Source: Jacaranda mimosifolia (taxonomy: Eukaryota > Streptophyta > Magnoliopsida > Lamiales > Bignoniaceae). From it: 64,000 nt of DNA. A program made the position numbers and the translations under genes. The stretch spans positions 11,425,246 to 11,489,245 of the forward strand of contig CM032119.1 in NCBI GenBank assembly GCA_018894105.1, given 5' to 3'. Position 1 is the first letter of the stretch, and every line of letters begins with the position of its first letter. The notes under the pieces were generated by a model, which had not been told where the DNA came from, searched no databases, and saw only the letters and a program-made list of their open reading frames with translations. Shown piece by piece: positions 1 through 10,874 of the stretch.

Positions 1-80
1 ATTTCCAGAATGGGGTTGGAGAATGTGAAAGTGTATTGGAGAATGTAATAGATTTTTGTTTATGTTTTGGAAATAGTTAA

Positions 81-443
81 TGCCCGTTTGGTTTTGTTTT
101 CAAATATCATTTTCATTTTCTCATGAAAATAAAAACAAAAAGCTATCAACTTCTCTCGTATTTTCATAGACATTTTCATTCTCAACACATTTTCACAAAT
201 GCACTCATACACTCTCTCTCAATTTTCATACTTTATTTTCTCCTACTATCATTTGCACGACTTTTAATACAAAAATACAATAATAGCTAAATATAACTCA
301 TTTTCAACCCTACATAATCATTTCATTTCAAATAAAATATCCAAACAACATTTCATTTTCAAAATCATGCTTATAACTAACTTTTCACTATTCTTTTTTA
401 CTAGAAAATGAAAATGCCTCCAGAAAACAAAACCAAACGGCCA
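81..443. mobile_element. MITE with terminal inverted repeats (family M1, copy 1)
   Basis: The segment begins TGCCCGTTTGGTTTTGTTTTC and ends with the inverted complement, GAAAACAAAACCAAACGGCCA, so both termini are visible. The interior is non-coding and pyrimidine-rich with ACTCTCTCTC runs. A truncated second copy lies at 829-1080 and an inverted relative at 36327-36668. No clear target duplication is seen at either edge, so the superfamily (PIF/Harbinger or hAT) is not decided. Confidence 0.7.
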
Positions 444-828
444 CTTAGAAAATATTTTTGAGAGTATTTATATGTTTGTTTATATTTTGGAAGGTGATAT
501 TTTTTACTGTTGATATCAAATTAATTGTTTTTTTGTCTAATTAGGAGGGAGAATTAGAATTAAATATTAAATTAAATATATATAAAATAATTTAAAATGT
601 ATATATATATGTACATGTGATGATTGGATATAACTTAAAAAACATTATTGTAATGATTGGTTAACTAATAATGTTGGAGATAAGGATCGAGAATTTTTTG
701 GAAAAGTGATTAAAAATATTAGAGCTATTTTGGGAATATTTTGAAAATATTTTGGGGAAAAAGTTTTATAGATGTTAGGGAATGTTTTGGAGGTAGAATT
801 TTCTTCCCCCGATACATAACCAAAATAT
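444..828. other. AT-rich spacer, no gene
   Basis: No coding potential is visible. The stretch is AT-rich with TATATA runs. A short motif resembling TTGTTTATGTTTTGGAA occurs on both sides of the MITE at 81-443 (near 55 and near 475). This may be part of the original target sequence or of a larger repeat. Confidence 0.5.
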
Positions 829-1080
829 TTTCAAAAACACACTCTTATACTCTCTCTCCATTTTCACTCCTTATTTTTTTCTATTCTCATTCGCACAACT
901 CTTAATACAAAAATACAACAACATCCAAATACGTCTAATTTTCAACCTTACGCAATTGTTTCTTTTTAAATAAAACATCCAAACAATATTTCATTTTTAA
1001 GTTAACATTTATAACTAACTTTTCACTTTTTCATTTTTCCAGAAAATGAAAATGCCTCCAGAAAATAAAACCAAACAGGC
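829..1080. mobile_element. MITE family M1, copy 2, left end missing
   Basis: From the ACACTC/CTCTCTC block to the terminal GAAAATAAAACCAAACAGGC, this segment follows 187-443 almost base for base with scattered substitutions. The left inverted terminus is not recognisable, so the copy is truncated or overwritten. Confidence 0.65.
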
Positions 1081-1089
1081 TCTTAATGA

Positions 1090-1512
1090 ACTAAGATCTA
1101 CGTCATTTTTGGGGGACCGAATCCGGCTGATCGAACCTAGTATTCGACCTGATGTATCCCCACCCTAGATGTAAGCAAACATGAACAACCTAAATTGTGT
1201 CAAATCACCTGCCACATGTTTGCTAAATGGCATTTCAATATAAATATACAGTACCTACCACATTCAAAGTATACAATCTTGACTATCCCACACTTTTACT
1301 CTTTAACATACTCTCATCATTCAAACTACTATTTGAGCATTTAAGCATAAGAGAATTTTCCTTAGACGACCCTAAGCAATCTTAGTACTTTATTGTGATT
1401 TTAGAAGTGAGAGGTTTTGGCCTCATCAACTTAATTTATCATATCAACCTTACCTTGACCACTTTAAAGGATGATTCTCGAGCTCACATCAATTGATGTC
1501 GTTTGTAGGAAA
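1090..1512 (+). mobile_element. Relic of a Tat-type gypsy LTR 3' end plus primer-binding site
   Basis: The segment runs from GGGGGACCGAATCC to CACATCA at 1491 and contains a TATA-like TATAAATA near 1232. It is followed by ATTGATGTCGTTTGTAGGA, which lines up with the LTR/PBS junction of the Tat element at 48211-48235 (TATCA then TTTGGCGCCATCTGTGAGA). CpG-containing positions have changed, as expected of an old methylated copy. The LTR start and the rest of the element are not identifiable. Confidence 0.5.
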
Positions 1513-1985
1513 TTTTCCTTGACATTCTAGAGCATTTGAATTGTACTTCAATCATCGAACTCGATCACTCCACTATAGGTCTTTCAAAACCACAATCTGC
1601 TAGAGTCATCAAGGTTTTCAACGATAACTCTTCAACCATCAATTCGGTTTATAGAGTTGGAAAAAATGCCCAAAAACACAGAAGCCCAAAGAACTAAGAA
1701 AGCAAGCTTTTTTCTTTTAAGTGTATAGTATGAGAACATACCTTTTTCACACTTAATCCATCTATTTTATACTATGAAAACTACCAGGTGTTCAAGTTTG
1801 ATGGCCTTCCCCCCCCCCCCAAGTAAGACTTTTTAGCTTCTTTTCTCACCTACTACAAGCGAAATTGGAACTGTGATTCCAGTTTCTATTTGAGCCACAT
1901 GACATGTACATGGCCCAATATTATTTAGGCAAGTTGTACCACAATAAGCCCAATTTGATTATACCACATCATGCACATTGCTTTT
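1513..1985. other. Probable internal remnant of the old gypsy copy, no intact gene
   Basis: The stretch follows the PBS-like site and could be the 5' leader and gag start of the same decayed element. A run of twelve C residues lies at 1809-1820. No reading frame with recognisable domains was found. Confidence 0.35.
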
Positions 1986-2688
1986 AAGACTGTAAACGGA
2001 TAGAATTTTGATTGAATCAGCCATATTTAAATTCGAATCCAAATTCGATTATTAAAATTTATATTCGAATTCGATCTGATATCATATAGGATTTTTGTTA
2101 GTCAATACCATATCTGAATCCGATGGATATTCAAAATCCGATAAAAGTATCCGACCTGATTTAATATTTTTCTCCTTTTGGATTATATAAAAATATTGTA
2201 TTTATAAATTAAATTTAGGTCATATTTGAATTTTTAATAACTTTTTATTATATATTAGTCCAAAAGTTAAATATTTGAATATTAAACCCCTATTTCACAT
2301 TATATTAATGTATAGATGAACTATTATACATTATTATATTTGACATTTTATTAGTATCCCTCTTGTTTTTTGAACTAAAGACTCAATATTAATAGCATAA
2401 TATAGACGTTAATATAGATATTATATCAATATATTGTATAGATTTTATTTTAAAATCTTTATTAATATTATATATAAGAGTGTTGATTTAATAAAAAATT
2501 ATTAAATTTTGGATTCGGATATTTAATGGATCAGATTGTATAATTCCGTATCCAATCCACTTATTTCGGATTACAGATATATATAATTGGATCTGATCCA
2601 TCGGATATTCTAATCGGATCTAAATTCTAAAATTCGAATCGAATTCAGATTAGATTCAAATTAAAATTCGATCCATTGATAGCCCTAA
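1986..2688. mobile_element. hAT-type non-autonomous element with 8-bp target duplication
   Basis: The left end reads AAGACTGTAAACGGATAG. The right end reads CCATTGATAGCCCTAA, which as complement gives TTAGGGCTATCAATGG. The imperfect inverted ends extend for more than 30 bp and include GAATTTT and GAATC blocks. TTGCTTTT occurs directly before (1978-1985) and directly after (2689-2696) the element, an 8-bp duplication typical of hAT insertion. The interior is AT-rich, full of ATTCGAAT and GGATAT motifs, and has no transposase. Length is about 703 bp. Confidence 0.75.
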
Positions 2689-2734
2689 TTGCTTTTATTA
2701 TAACCACATTGAACTATACTCGTAGTTTGGCCCC

Positions 2735-2840
2735 TGTTAAGAATTGGGTATGGTTTTGGACTCTTGACCCAATAGATATCTATATTTGAATAAAATCTTA
2801 TCTACATCTATAAGGAATAATAGTTCTTGTTGGATTAGAA
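2735..2840 (+). repeat. Copia-B 5' LTR, first part
   Basis: The stretch from TGTTAAG to GGATTAGAA matches 21508-21613 of the 3' LTR. Its last five bases, TAGAA (2836-2840), are the target duplicated by the Copia-A insertion. The LTR resumes at 9418. Confidence 0.85.
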
Positions 2841-3585
2841 TGTTAATGTAATAAGCCTAAGAGAGGGTGAATTAGGCCAAGAGTAAAGTTATTATCAAAT
2901 GAACAACAGTTTTAAACTGGAAGTTCCAAAAGGAATAATCACAATTTTAAGAATAACAGGAAAATAAATGAGACACCAAACTTATAGTGGTTCGGCAAGC
3001 CTACTCCACTACCAAATATTTCACTTAGGATTTTAATCTACAAGAATTCACTAATGATCTCAAAGCGAATTAGTACAAATGAGTTCAATAATAATGAACA
3101 AGCAAGATAAAACCAATTGAAACAATATTAAACAAAACGATACAGTAAAAGGGAAGGAATATTCCAAAAACCCTAACACAGAGGATTGTACGACTAATGG
3201 TAGTTCCAGCAGGAAGTAAGCAGCACACTCCTTTCTTTTCTCCAATTTGGTACTTCAAGAAAGTTGATGATAAATGCTTAATATTATTGTAAGCAAGAAT
3301 GCTTGTCTTCTGAGTTCATCTCTTCAAGATTAAATAGTAGACCTTTGTTGATGCTTGGATGGTCCAACGGTAACTTTCCATAGATCCCAACAATAACTTA
3401 CCATGTGTGGATGTGGGCAATCAATCAAAATAGATAGTCAGCCTTAAATTGTGTTCTTTCCATGTATAATAGATTAGCAATCTTTTCCAAATAATATGCC
3501 AACTAAAGATGGAAATAGATTGTGATTTGCTTGATTAAAGGAATTAAATGTATTATTGTCATACATCAAAACAATAATCCTAACA
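2841..3585 (-). repeat. Copia-A left LTR (3' LTR of the element)
   Basis: Runs from TGTTAATGTAATAAGCC to AATCCTAACA, with the TG...CA boundary typical of LTRs. It is collinear with 8669-9417. It is the downstream LTR because the element reads on the minus strand. Confidence 0.85.
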
Positions 3586-3600
3586 ATCTCCCCCTTTTTT
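3586..3600 (-). promoter_or_regulatory. Copia-A polypurine tract
   Basis: On the minus strand AAAAAAGGGGGAGAT immediately precedes the 3' LTR. This is the position and composition expected of the plus-strand primer site. Confidence 0.8.
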
Positions 3601-3991
3601 ATGATGACAATTTACTCATTCAATTTACTCCCCCTAAGTTTTGTGCTTAGTGAAATTTTAATAGACAGTTCAACAACATTCCTTGGATGTACCAAAGTCT
3701 GTAAATAGCTCATAGCTCTCCTTGAATAGTGCAATCATATATTGGCAGAGAAACAATAATATAAATAAGTTATCATAGAAATGCATAGAAGGTGGTAGCA
3801 TAAAAGGTTCTTAAATCCAACATATATATTACATCACCACATTGTTACATGATCAATGAATGCACAAAAAGTGATGGCAAAAAGAGATGAGCATAGAAGT
3901 TTTTTAAGTTCAGCATAGCATAATTCTTCTCGCCTTTCAGCATCAAGAAGATGAGCTATGAAAAGGATTTAGAATATCACAGAAAAAAAAT

Positions 3992-4470
3992 TTAGGCAGG
4001 AGACTTTTGAATTCCAAGAAGTTTTTTTAGGAAATTGAATCTTTCTTTCAGTAAAGGTTTTGTAAAGATGTTAGCCAATTGATGATCAGTGTCAGCAAAA
4101 TTTATGCACATGTTTCCTTTTTGGACATGATCTTTAATAAAATGATGCCTTATGTCAATGTGTTTAGAACGAGAGTGCAAAACAGGATTTTTAGTGATGC
4201 TAATGGCATTGGTATCACAATGTACTGGAATGTTATGAAAATGCAATCCATAATCAAGTAAAGTTTGTTTCATCCAAAGAAGTTAAGTGCAGCAGGCCAT
4301 GTACTCTACCTCAGTAGTGGAAAGGGCCACAACACTCTATTTTTTGCTACTCCAACTTACAAGACATTTGTCTAGGAGTTGGCAAGTTCCAAAGGCACTT
4401 TTTCGGTCCACTCGACAACTTACATAATCAGCATCTAAAAATGCAACAAGGTTAAATTCAGAGGATTTGG
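3992..4470 (-). pseudogene. Copia-A RNase H region
   Basis: The minus-strand frame shows, in order, an ADYVSCRVDRKS segment, a TTEVEYMA segment (canonical SxAEAEY), HCDTNAISI with the catalytic-type D, SKHIDIRHHF and a C-terminal ANIFTKPL. These are the hallmarks of copia RNase H. A stop at 4274-4276 and others upstream divide it. It is continuous in frame with the RT section to its right. Confidence 0.8.
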
Positions 4471-4498
4471 GATACCATAATCCAACATTTTGAGTTCC

Positions 4499-5458
4499 TT
4501 AAAGATAGCGAAGTATCCTTTTGACAGCCTTGAGGTGGGACTCCTTTGGATTTGCTTGGAATCCAGCACAGAGGCTTGTTGGAAATAGAATATCATGTCT
4601 ACTAGCAGTTAAGTACAATAGGATACTAATCATCCCTCTGAAAAGCTTTTCATCAACACTTTTGTTATTAGCACATAAGTCAAGTACAGTGTGTGTAGCT
4701 ATATAGGTTAGAAGAATGTTGCAGGACTCCATGCCAAATTTTGTTAAAAGTTCTTTGATATATTTTTCTTGACAAATAAATGTTCCAAAATCATTTTGTT
4801 TAATCTAAAGTCCGAGAAAGAATGACAATTCACCCATGAGGCTCATCTCAAACTCATTTGTTATGCATGGTGTTAATTCTTCACACAAAGTACTGTTGGT
4901 ACTTCCAAATATGATATCATCGACATATATTTGTATCAAAAGAATATCATGAGAAAAGTGTTTGATGAATAGGGTAGAATCAATAGTTCCCATGGAAAAA
5001 CCTTTGGAAGTAAGAAAACCACTCAATCTTTCATACCATTCACACAAAGCTTGTTTAAGACCATAAAGTGCTTTTAAGAGTTTAAACACATGATTCGCAA
5101 ATTCTTGATTTTTGAAACCAGGGGCTTGTTCGACAAAAACTTCATCTTTTATAATCCCATTAAGAAAAGCACTTTTAATGTTCATTTGGAAAAGTTTAAA
5201 AAATTTATGCACAGTAAATATAAGTAACATACGAATGGACTCAAGACGTGCAACTGGAGCATACATTTCATCATAGTCTATACCTTCTTGTTGAGAACAT
5301 CCCTTTGCAACAAGTTTAGCCTTGTTCCGAATGACATTACCTTCTTCAGCAAGTTTGTTCTGGAAGACCCACTTTGTTCCAACTATTGGTCTATCATTCG
5401 GTTGTTCCACTAGCAACCATACTTTATTTTTATCAAACTGTGATAATTCTTTCTTCAT
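4499..5458 (-). pseudogene. Copia-A reverse transcriptase
   Basis: The product would be the RT that copies element RNA into DNA. The first part (4805-5458) contains IVGTKWVFQNK, a KAKLVAKG motif, QMNIKSAFLNG, VFKLLKALYGLKQA and an intact catalytic YVDD inside IYVDDIIFGSTN. The second part (4499-4732) carries a LDLCANNKS to HLKAVKRILRYL stretch that joins RT to RNase H. The two parts are in one frame, separated by stops between 4733 and 4804. One altered residue within KQALCEWYERL (usually KQAPRAWYERL) also indicates decay. Confidence 0.85.
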
Positions 5459-5556
5459 TGCTTCAATCCATGAATTATCATTGAGTGCTTCTTTGATATC
5501 TGAGGGTTCGACAAGAGAGAGTAGAACAAGGTTAGAATTAGTTAAATTTGACTATC

Positions 5557-5958
5557 TTACCTTTGATCTTGTGGTGATTCCATCTTGGGGATTGCCAATA
5601 ATTTTGTCCACTGGATGACTAGAGGCATGCTTGAATTTTCTGACTTTTGCTTCGTCAAAGGGTTCAGAACTTTTCTCAGGAGAAGAATTGTTGGGTTCTT
5701 CTTGTCTTTTGGAAGTTTCTCTGGTTTCTGTAGGTTTTGCATTTTGTAGTGATTCTATATTTGATCAACACCTACAGATTCTATGCTCAAGATTTTCTTA
5801 GCAACAGTAGGGTTAGTTTCATCAAATATAACATGAATAGATTCTTGCACTGTTCGCATTCTCTTGTTATATACTATAAGCTCTGCTATGGCCGGAATAT
5901 CCAACGAAAATACCTTCATCTGATTTGGGTTCAAATTTTGCAAGATGCTCTCGATCAT
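5557..5958 (-). pseudogene. Copia-A integrase C-terminus and linker to RT
   Basis: Fragments in two frames can be read: a KSDEGIFVGYS motif (usual KSDEGIFLGYS) in one, and NKRMRTVQESIHVIFDE in another. At least one frameshift therefore lies between about 5880 and 5940. The linker continues with an SSHPVDKIIGNP segment that normally precedes RT in this type of element. No intact product is possible. Confidence 0.65.
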
Positions 5959-6726
5959 TTAAAATAAAGCACTTATAACCAAACACCCAAAAATATGAAA
6001 TGTGGGAATTTTTCCATGCCAAATTTCATAAGGAGTTCTTTTCATAAAAGGTCTAAGAAATACATGATTTGCAACATAACATGTGGTGTTTACTGTTTCC
6101 CCCCAAAATAAGTTAGGAAGATCAAATTCATTCATCATGATTCTATCCATTTCTTACAATATACGATTATTTCTTTCAACTACTCCATTTTGATGGGGAG
6201 TTTTAGGAGCAAAAAAGTTATGTGAGTACCCATTTTCATCACAGAATGCAGCAAAGTTATTGTCATTGAATTCAGTACCATGGTTACTCCTAATTTTACC
6301 AATATTGTAGCCTTTTTCATTTTGAAGTTTCTTTGTAAGTGGAATGAAACAGCTAAGAGCATCATTTTTATGAGCAAGAAACATAACCCAAGTGAAACAA
6401 GAGAAATGGTCAACAATTACGAATACATATCTTTTTCTTCCAAGAGTTTTAATTTTCATAGGACCAAATAAATCCAAATGTAGCAGATCAAGAGGTTTGG
6501 ATGATGCAATGTCATTTATGGGTTTAAATGAGGATTTAACATGTTTTCCTTTGACACATACATCACACACTCTGTCTTTAATAAATTTGATCTTAGGTAT
6601 GCCTTTAACTAATTCTCTTTTTGCAAGATGATTCAGCATATTTATATTTGCATGGCCTAGTCTCCTATGCCATGTCCAACATGTTTCATCAACAACAATG
6701 AGACATTCAACATTTTGATCAGACAA
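5959..6726 (-). pseudogene. Copia-A integrase (GAG-pre-integrase and core)
   Basis: The N-terminal zinc region reads WHRRLGHANINML followed by CDVCVKGKHVKSSFK. The core shows HLDLFGPM with the first catalytic Asp, then IRSNHGTEF where the second catalytic Asp of IRSDHGTEF is Asn, and HQNGVVERNNRIL with the catalytic Glu. A stop at 6151-6153 splits the core. The continuation at 5959-6150 has MDRIMMNEFDLPNLFWGE. The Asp-to-Asn change alone would remove strand transfer activity. Confidence 0.85.
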
Positions 6727-7006
6727 ATTATCAAGATCAATGCAGTATATGTTGTTTCCACGAGATGTAGTGAATATTATCTCATCATCTTTGAAGACAA
6801 TGCAGTTTGTGAGCTAAAATTGTATCTTATAGCCACAGTCACAGAGTTGGCTGATGCTTTGTAAGTTATGTTTGAGTCCTTCTACCAGCCAGACGTTTCC
6901 TATGGTTATACCAGTTCTTCTTCTAATTGTTCCTCTTCCAACAATTCTGCCTTTGGTGTTATAACATTTCCTCTATTGAAGTGTTCAACATTTAATTTGT
7001 TTCTAA

Positions 7007-7618
7007 TCATGTGTCTGGAACATTCGTTGTCCAAATACCATTTTTCTTTGGAATGTGCTCTCTGTTGGTTCCTGCAAAACAGATTGAGGCATTATTTGGT
7101 ACCCATGACTTGTTGGGTCCTGCTATGTTAGATTTCGGTACCCAAACAAATTTGGTTCCACTGTCCCTTTTTAAAGGCCATCTATATGCAATGTGTCCAG
7201 TTTTTCCACACGCATGACATTTTCTTTTATTGTGTTTTTCATGAAAGGGTGTTCTTGTTTTTTCATGGAATTCAACCTCATTTTTTCCTTTAATAGTTTT
7301 TTTCAAATTGTAATTTTCTTCCAACAAAAAAGTGTTTTCCAAATCTAGTTCTTTATTCAATTTTACTAGTCTGTTTCTATCATCAACACCTTTCTTTAGG
7401 ATCTTATTGTAGTTTTCAACAAGCTTAAGTTTTTCATTGTAGATGATTTGAATTTGATCCTTAAGAAAACTAATTTCATTATGCAACTCAATAATTTCAT
7501 CATGACATTTCTCACGCACGCTAGATACATAAGAGCTTTCACATTCATATTCAAAGTCACTAGAATGATACCATAAGGCAATTGTCTTCATTATCAAATT
7601 GTTCGGAATCTGAATCAT
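7007..7618 (-). pseudogene. Copia-A gag C-terminus and protease start
   Basis: This 203-codon open stretch encodes a long coiled coil (residues about 25-120, many Leu, Glu and Lys) and then CHACGKTGHIAYRW, a zinc knuckle whose last Cys is Trp. A WVPKS-type segment follows. Just downstream, near 7030, the other frame gives WYLDNECSRHM, where the protease signature DSGCSRHM is expected. The DSG is DNE, so the protease is dead. Confidence 0.75.
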
Positions 7619-7639
7619 CCTAGGTTATAGTCATTGCCT

Positions 7640-8640
7640 TTTGTTTTGCTCTCTTCTCCATTTTGATGCTCCCTTTCAACTATGGGCATTCTAGCTGTTT
7701 ATGTCCAATCTCATTACATTTGTGGCAAATGATTTGTTCTGACTTCCGTTGTTCGAAGCTATTTCGTCTGGTACTTTCTTTGGAACCATGTCTAAAATGT
7801 TTTTTCGCCTACATAAGTTGTTGTAGTCATCTGGTTATCATGGTGATTTCATCATTTATGGATTCCTCATTTAGATCTTCCTCATCTTTAGAGGGTTCCA
7901 TGTGATCGGAACATAAAGTAATGTCTTTCTTTATTTTGTTGTCAGAGCTCTCTTCTTTTGCCAGAATAGTAAGTTCATGAGAAATAAGGGATCCAATCAG
8001 TTGTCCCATAGGAAGAGTTTCTAGATCCTTTGCTTTCTGGATGGCAGTCACTTTGGGAATCCATTCTTTTGGTAAAGAGCATAGGATCTTCCACACTTGT
8101 TCACTTTTTGGTATCCTTTTTCCAAGTGCAATCATTGGATTGATGATTTCCATGAATCAGGCATATATCTAGCCTATTGATTCTCTCATTTTCAGGGAAA
8201 ACAATTCATGTTGATGAGTTAGCAAAGCAATTATCTCCTGTTTTACCTATGAAGTTCCTTCATGAGTAATTTGAAGCATAGTCCACATTTCTTTCACTGA
8301 GGAACATTTGCTGACATGATCATACTCTTCTTTGACTAAAGCATAAGAGAGGATGTTCTTTGATTTTGCATTCATGGATAAGATTTTCTTGTCCTCAATA
8401 GTGAGTTCTTTTCAAGCTTTTGGAATCATATCTCCATTTGTTGAAATAAGCGGCCCATCAATCACAATGCTCTAGAGATCATAATCAAGAGCGATAAAGA
8501 ACTCTTCAATTCTGTTCTTCCATGTTGTGTAGTTTGTTCCATCGAACAATGGTAGACTAGTGTGAGACTGTCCTTCTACAAAGACATCAAAACTGGAAGA
8601 AGCTATTAGGATCATTTTTGCTCAGGTTTGTTAGAACCCG
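7640..8640 (-). pseudogene. Copia-A gag N-terminal region (UBN2 type)
   Basis: The minus strand reads LFDGTNYTTWKNRIEEFF near 8540, typical of the start of copia gag. It continues through an open stretch at 7827-8153 with KILCSLPKEWIPKVTAIQ and LIGSLISHEL, matching the UBN2 gag family. A first zinc knuckle, CHKCNEIGHKQLECP, lies near 7700 and is intact. Several in-frame stops interrupt it. It would form the capsid-like particle that packages element RNA. Confidence 0.75.
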
Positions 8641-8648
8641 AATACGAG

Positions 8649-8668
8649 CACCAGGCTTTGGTACCACT
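8649..8668 (-). promoter_or_regulatory. Copia-A primer-binding site
   Basis: On the minus strand, two bases after the 5' LTR comes TGGTACCAAAGCCTGGT. It resembles the TGGTATCAGAGC complement of initiator tRNA-Met that primes many plant copia elements, with some substitutions. Confidence 0.7.
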
Positions 8669-9417
8669 TGTTAATGTAATAAGCCTAAGAGAGTGTGAAT
8701 TAGGCCAAGAGTAAAGTTATTATCAAATGAACAATAGTTTTAAACTAGAAGTTCCAAAAGAAATAATCACAATTTGAAGAATAACGGGAAAATAAATGAG
8801 ACACCATATTTATAGTAGTTCGGTAAGCCTATTCCACTACCTAAACTTTCACTTAGGATTTTAATTTGCAAGAATTCACTAATAATCTCAAAGAGAATTA
8901 GTACAAATGAATTCAATAATAATGAACAAGCAAGATAAAACCAACTAAAACAATATCAAACAAACCGATACAGTAAAAGGGAAGGAATATTCCAAAAACC
9001 CTAACACATAAGACTGTACGGCTAATGGTAGTTCCAACTAGAAGTAAGCAGTACACCCCTTTCTTTTCTCCAACATGGTACTTCAAGAAAGTTGATGATA
9101 AATGTTGAATATTGTTGTAAGCAAGAATGCTTGTCTTCTAAGTTCATCTCTTCAAGATTAAATAGTAGACCTTTGTTGATGCTTGGATGTTCCAACCGTA
9201 CCTTTCCATAGATAGATCTCTACAATAACTTACCATGTGTGGATGTGGGCAATCAATCAGAATAGATACTCAGCCTTAAATTGTGTTGTTTCCATGTATA
9301 AGAGATTAGCAATCTTTTCCAAATAATATGCCAACTAAAGATAGAAATAGATTGTGATTTGCTTGATTAAAGGAATTAAATGTTTTATTTTCATACATCA
9401 AAACAATAATCCTAACA
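8669..9417 (-). repeat. Copia-A right LTR (5' LTR of the element)
   Basis: 749 bp, collinear with 2841-3585. It starts TGTTAATG and ends CCTAACA before the TAGAA duplication. It would hold the element promoter, reading leftward. Confidence 0.85.
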
Positions 9418-9665
9418 TAGAACTCTTCCTTGTGAAGAGATGTGGATAGATACTATTTATCCATATCTTGGAGGATAATTCTCCCTTGTGTGGGATAGAT
9501 ATTATCTAGATCTCCTAGTTGGATTAGACTCTTAGAAGATTCACCTATAAATAGGCCCTCTTCCTAGGAGTTTTAAAACACACAACTTGAGTATTCACTC
9601 ATAAAAGAGTCTCTCAAATTCATTGTTAATTTTCAAAGTCTTTCTTTGGATATCACCAAATAGTC
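9418..9665 (+). repeat. Copia-B 5' LTR, second part, with TATA box
   Basis: Continues the Copia-B LTR after Copia-A and matches 21609-21857. A TATAAATAG box at 9546-9554 (counterpart 21737-21745 in the 3' LTR) marks the likely promoter. Similarity to the 3' LTR stops abruptly after CACCAAATAGTC, so about 250 bp of the 5' LTR end and the Copia-B PBS are missing here. Confidence 0.8.
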
Positions 9666-10140
9666 CAGAGATGCTCGGTAATAAGAATTTGATTCAGTAT
9701 GCACCACATATATCGAGAAAAGAAGAATATAAGATGGAGAAATTTGTTATGGGATTGAGATCAGAGATACGACAAATCCTTACGCCTTACAAGCAGTCTA
9801 ACTTCGAGGAAGCCTTAGCGAGAGCCTTACAAGTGGAACAAAGAACTCTTGGAGTATCTAACTATGAGAATAAGGGCAAGCAAGGGAAAGTTTCTGAACT
9901 GGAAATCGTGGTGAGTAAGGAAAGTAGTTCAGGTAGAAAACGGCAGAAGGTTCAAACTAGGATGCCAAAAGGAGGTTGTGAATTTTGTAGAGCTTTGAAT
10001 CACAAGGAATCTAACTGCTAGAAAAAGCTAGGAAGATGCAAGGGGTGTGGCAGCGATCAACATTTATTCAAAGATTGTCCTAGAAACAAGCAATCAACCA
10101 CAAGGGCTCAAGAGGACAAGGGAAAACATGTGGTTAAAGG
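9666..10140 (+). pseudogene. Gypsy gag C-terminal half with two zinc knuckles
   Basis: The frame reads LIQYAPHISRKEEYKMEKF, then FVMGLRSEIRQIL and ALARALQVEQ, matching the second half of the gypsy capsid domain. Two CCHC knuckles follow: CEFCRALNHKESNC and, after a TAG stop at 10019-10021, CKGCGSDQHLFKDC. It begins abruptly at the Copia-B LTR break, so its N-terminal half is missing. Codons upstream of about 9690 belong to LTR sequence, not to gag. Confidence 0.7.
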
Positions 10141-10874
10141 TTCTACCTAAGTTTTAAATAGCGGATATCGAGTTTGTTGTCAACAATATAGAGAATTAGA
10201 GCTAGATGATTTGGTATCCGTAGATACATTTGTACATATGTATATCACATAGTAGTAATTTTTTACCACTAGGACACATAGTGTCGATTAGGTTATCTAG
10301 ATGTATGGGGCGATACTCTATACTCACTTTATCATTTTGGTTTCGATCAGGCAAATAGTTAGCTTAACTATCTTGACATTTTGAATCTATATACATACTA
10401 ATGTATAACTCTTATCCGACATATATATATACATAGATTCTACCCCTGAATATTGACAACGGATTTCCTTTCTTTCACTACTATGAGATTATAGAATCTT
10501 GTTAAACTTATATTTCTCCTATTTTACTCTTTGTAAGCTTGAGAAATTCGAAAGGGTTGAGGATCGAGGTATTATTTCACAATTTATGACCTAGGGTTTA
10601 GATACTTGAGAAGTATCCGGTATACTGGCATCCTATAGAAACACAGATACCCTGCACCGGCGAGAACATGTCGTAGAGGAAGCCTACTTTTGTTGACGGG
10701 TCAACAACCAACGAGCGTCAAGGCGAAAGGTACCTGATTACTCTCGAGTCATGTAAGAAAAAGAGGTTTAGCAAAACCTTCGTAGGTCAGCCAGCAGACC
10801 CTATGAATCAGAGGGGACCAAGATATGTGCCACAGGGACAATAGCTAGGTGGTAGAGCAGGAGTTGTTAAAGAG
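10141..10874. other. Stretch between the two gag fragments, no recognised gene
   Basis: The sequence is of ordinary composition, with a TATATATATACATAG run near 10430 and stops in all frames. The last 200 bases could be the leader and gag start of the following fragment (an in-frame RGPRYVPQG stretch leads into it). Nothing else is identifiable. Confidence 0.4.

Larger units (their letters stand above)
2841..9417 (-). mobile_element. Copia-A: near full-length Ty1/copia element inserted in the Copia-B LTR
   Basis: The element is bounded by TGTTAATG and CCTAACA, with TAGAA on both sides (2836-2840 and 9418-9422). The two LTRs (745 and 749 bp) differ at only 3 of the first 93 or so bases compared by eye. 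PBS, gag with two CCHC knuckles, protease, integrase, RT, RNase H and PPT follow in copia order on the minus strand. The gag coiled coil, the second knuckle followed by a WVPKS-type stretch, and the WYLD...CSRHM protease context suggest the SIRE lineage. Stops, frameshifts and altered catalytic residues make it non-autonomous now. Confidence 0.88.

Noticed and set aside
1809..1820. Run of twelve C residues as a telomere or regulatory motif
   Set aside because: A single homopolymer without repeat context; possibly also a sequencing-length artefact.
10141..10874. Segment as an integrated plant pararetrovirus
   Set aside because: No movement protein, coat or RT motif could be read. The flanking gag halves are gypsy type.
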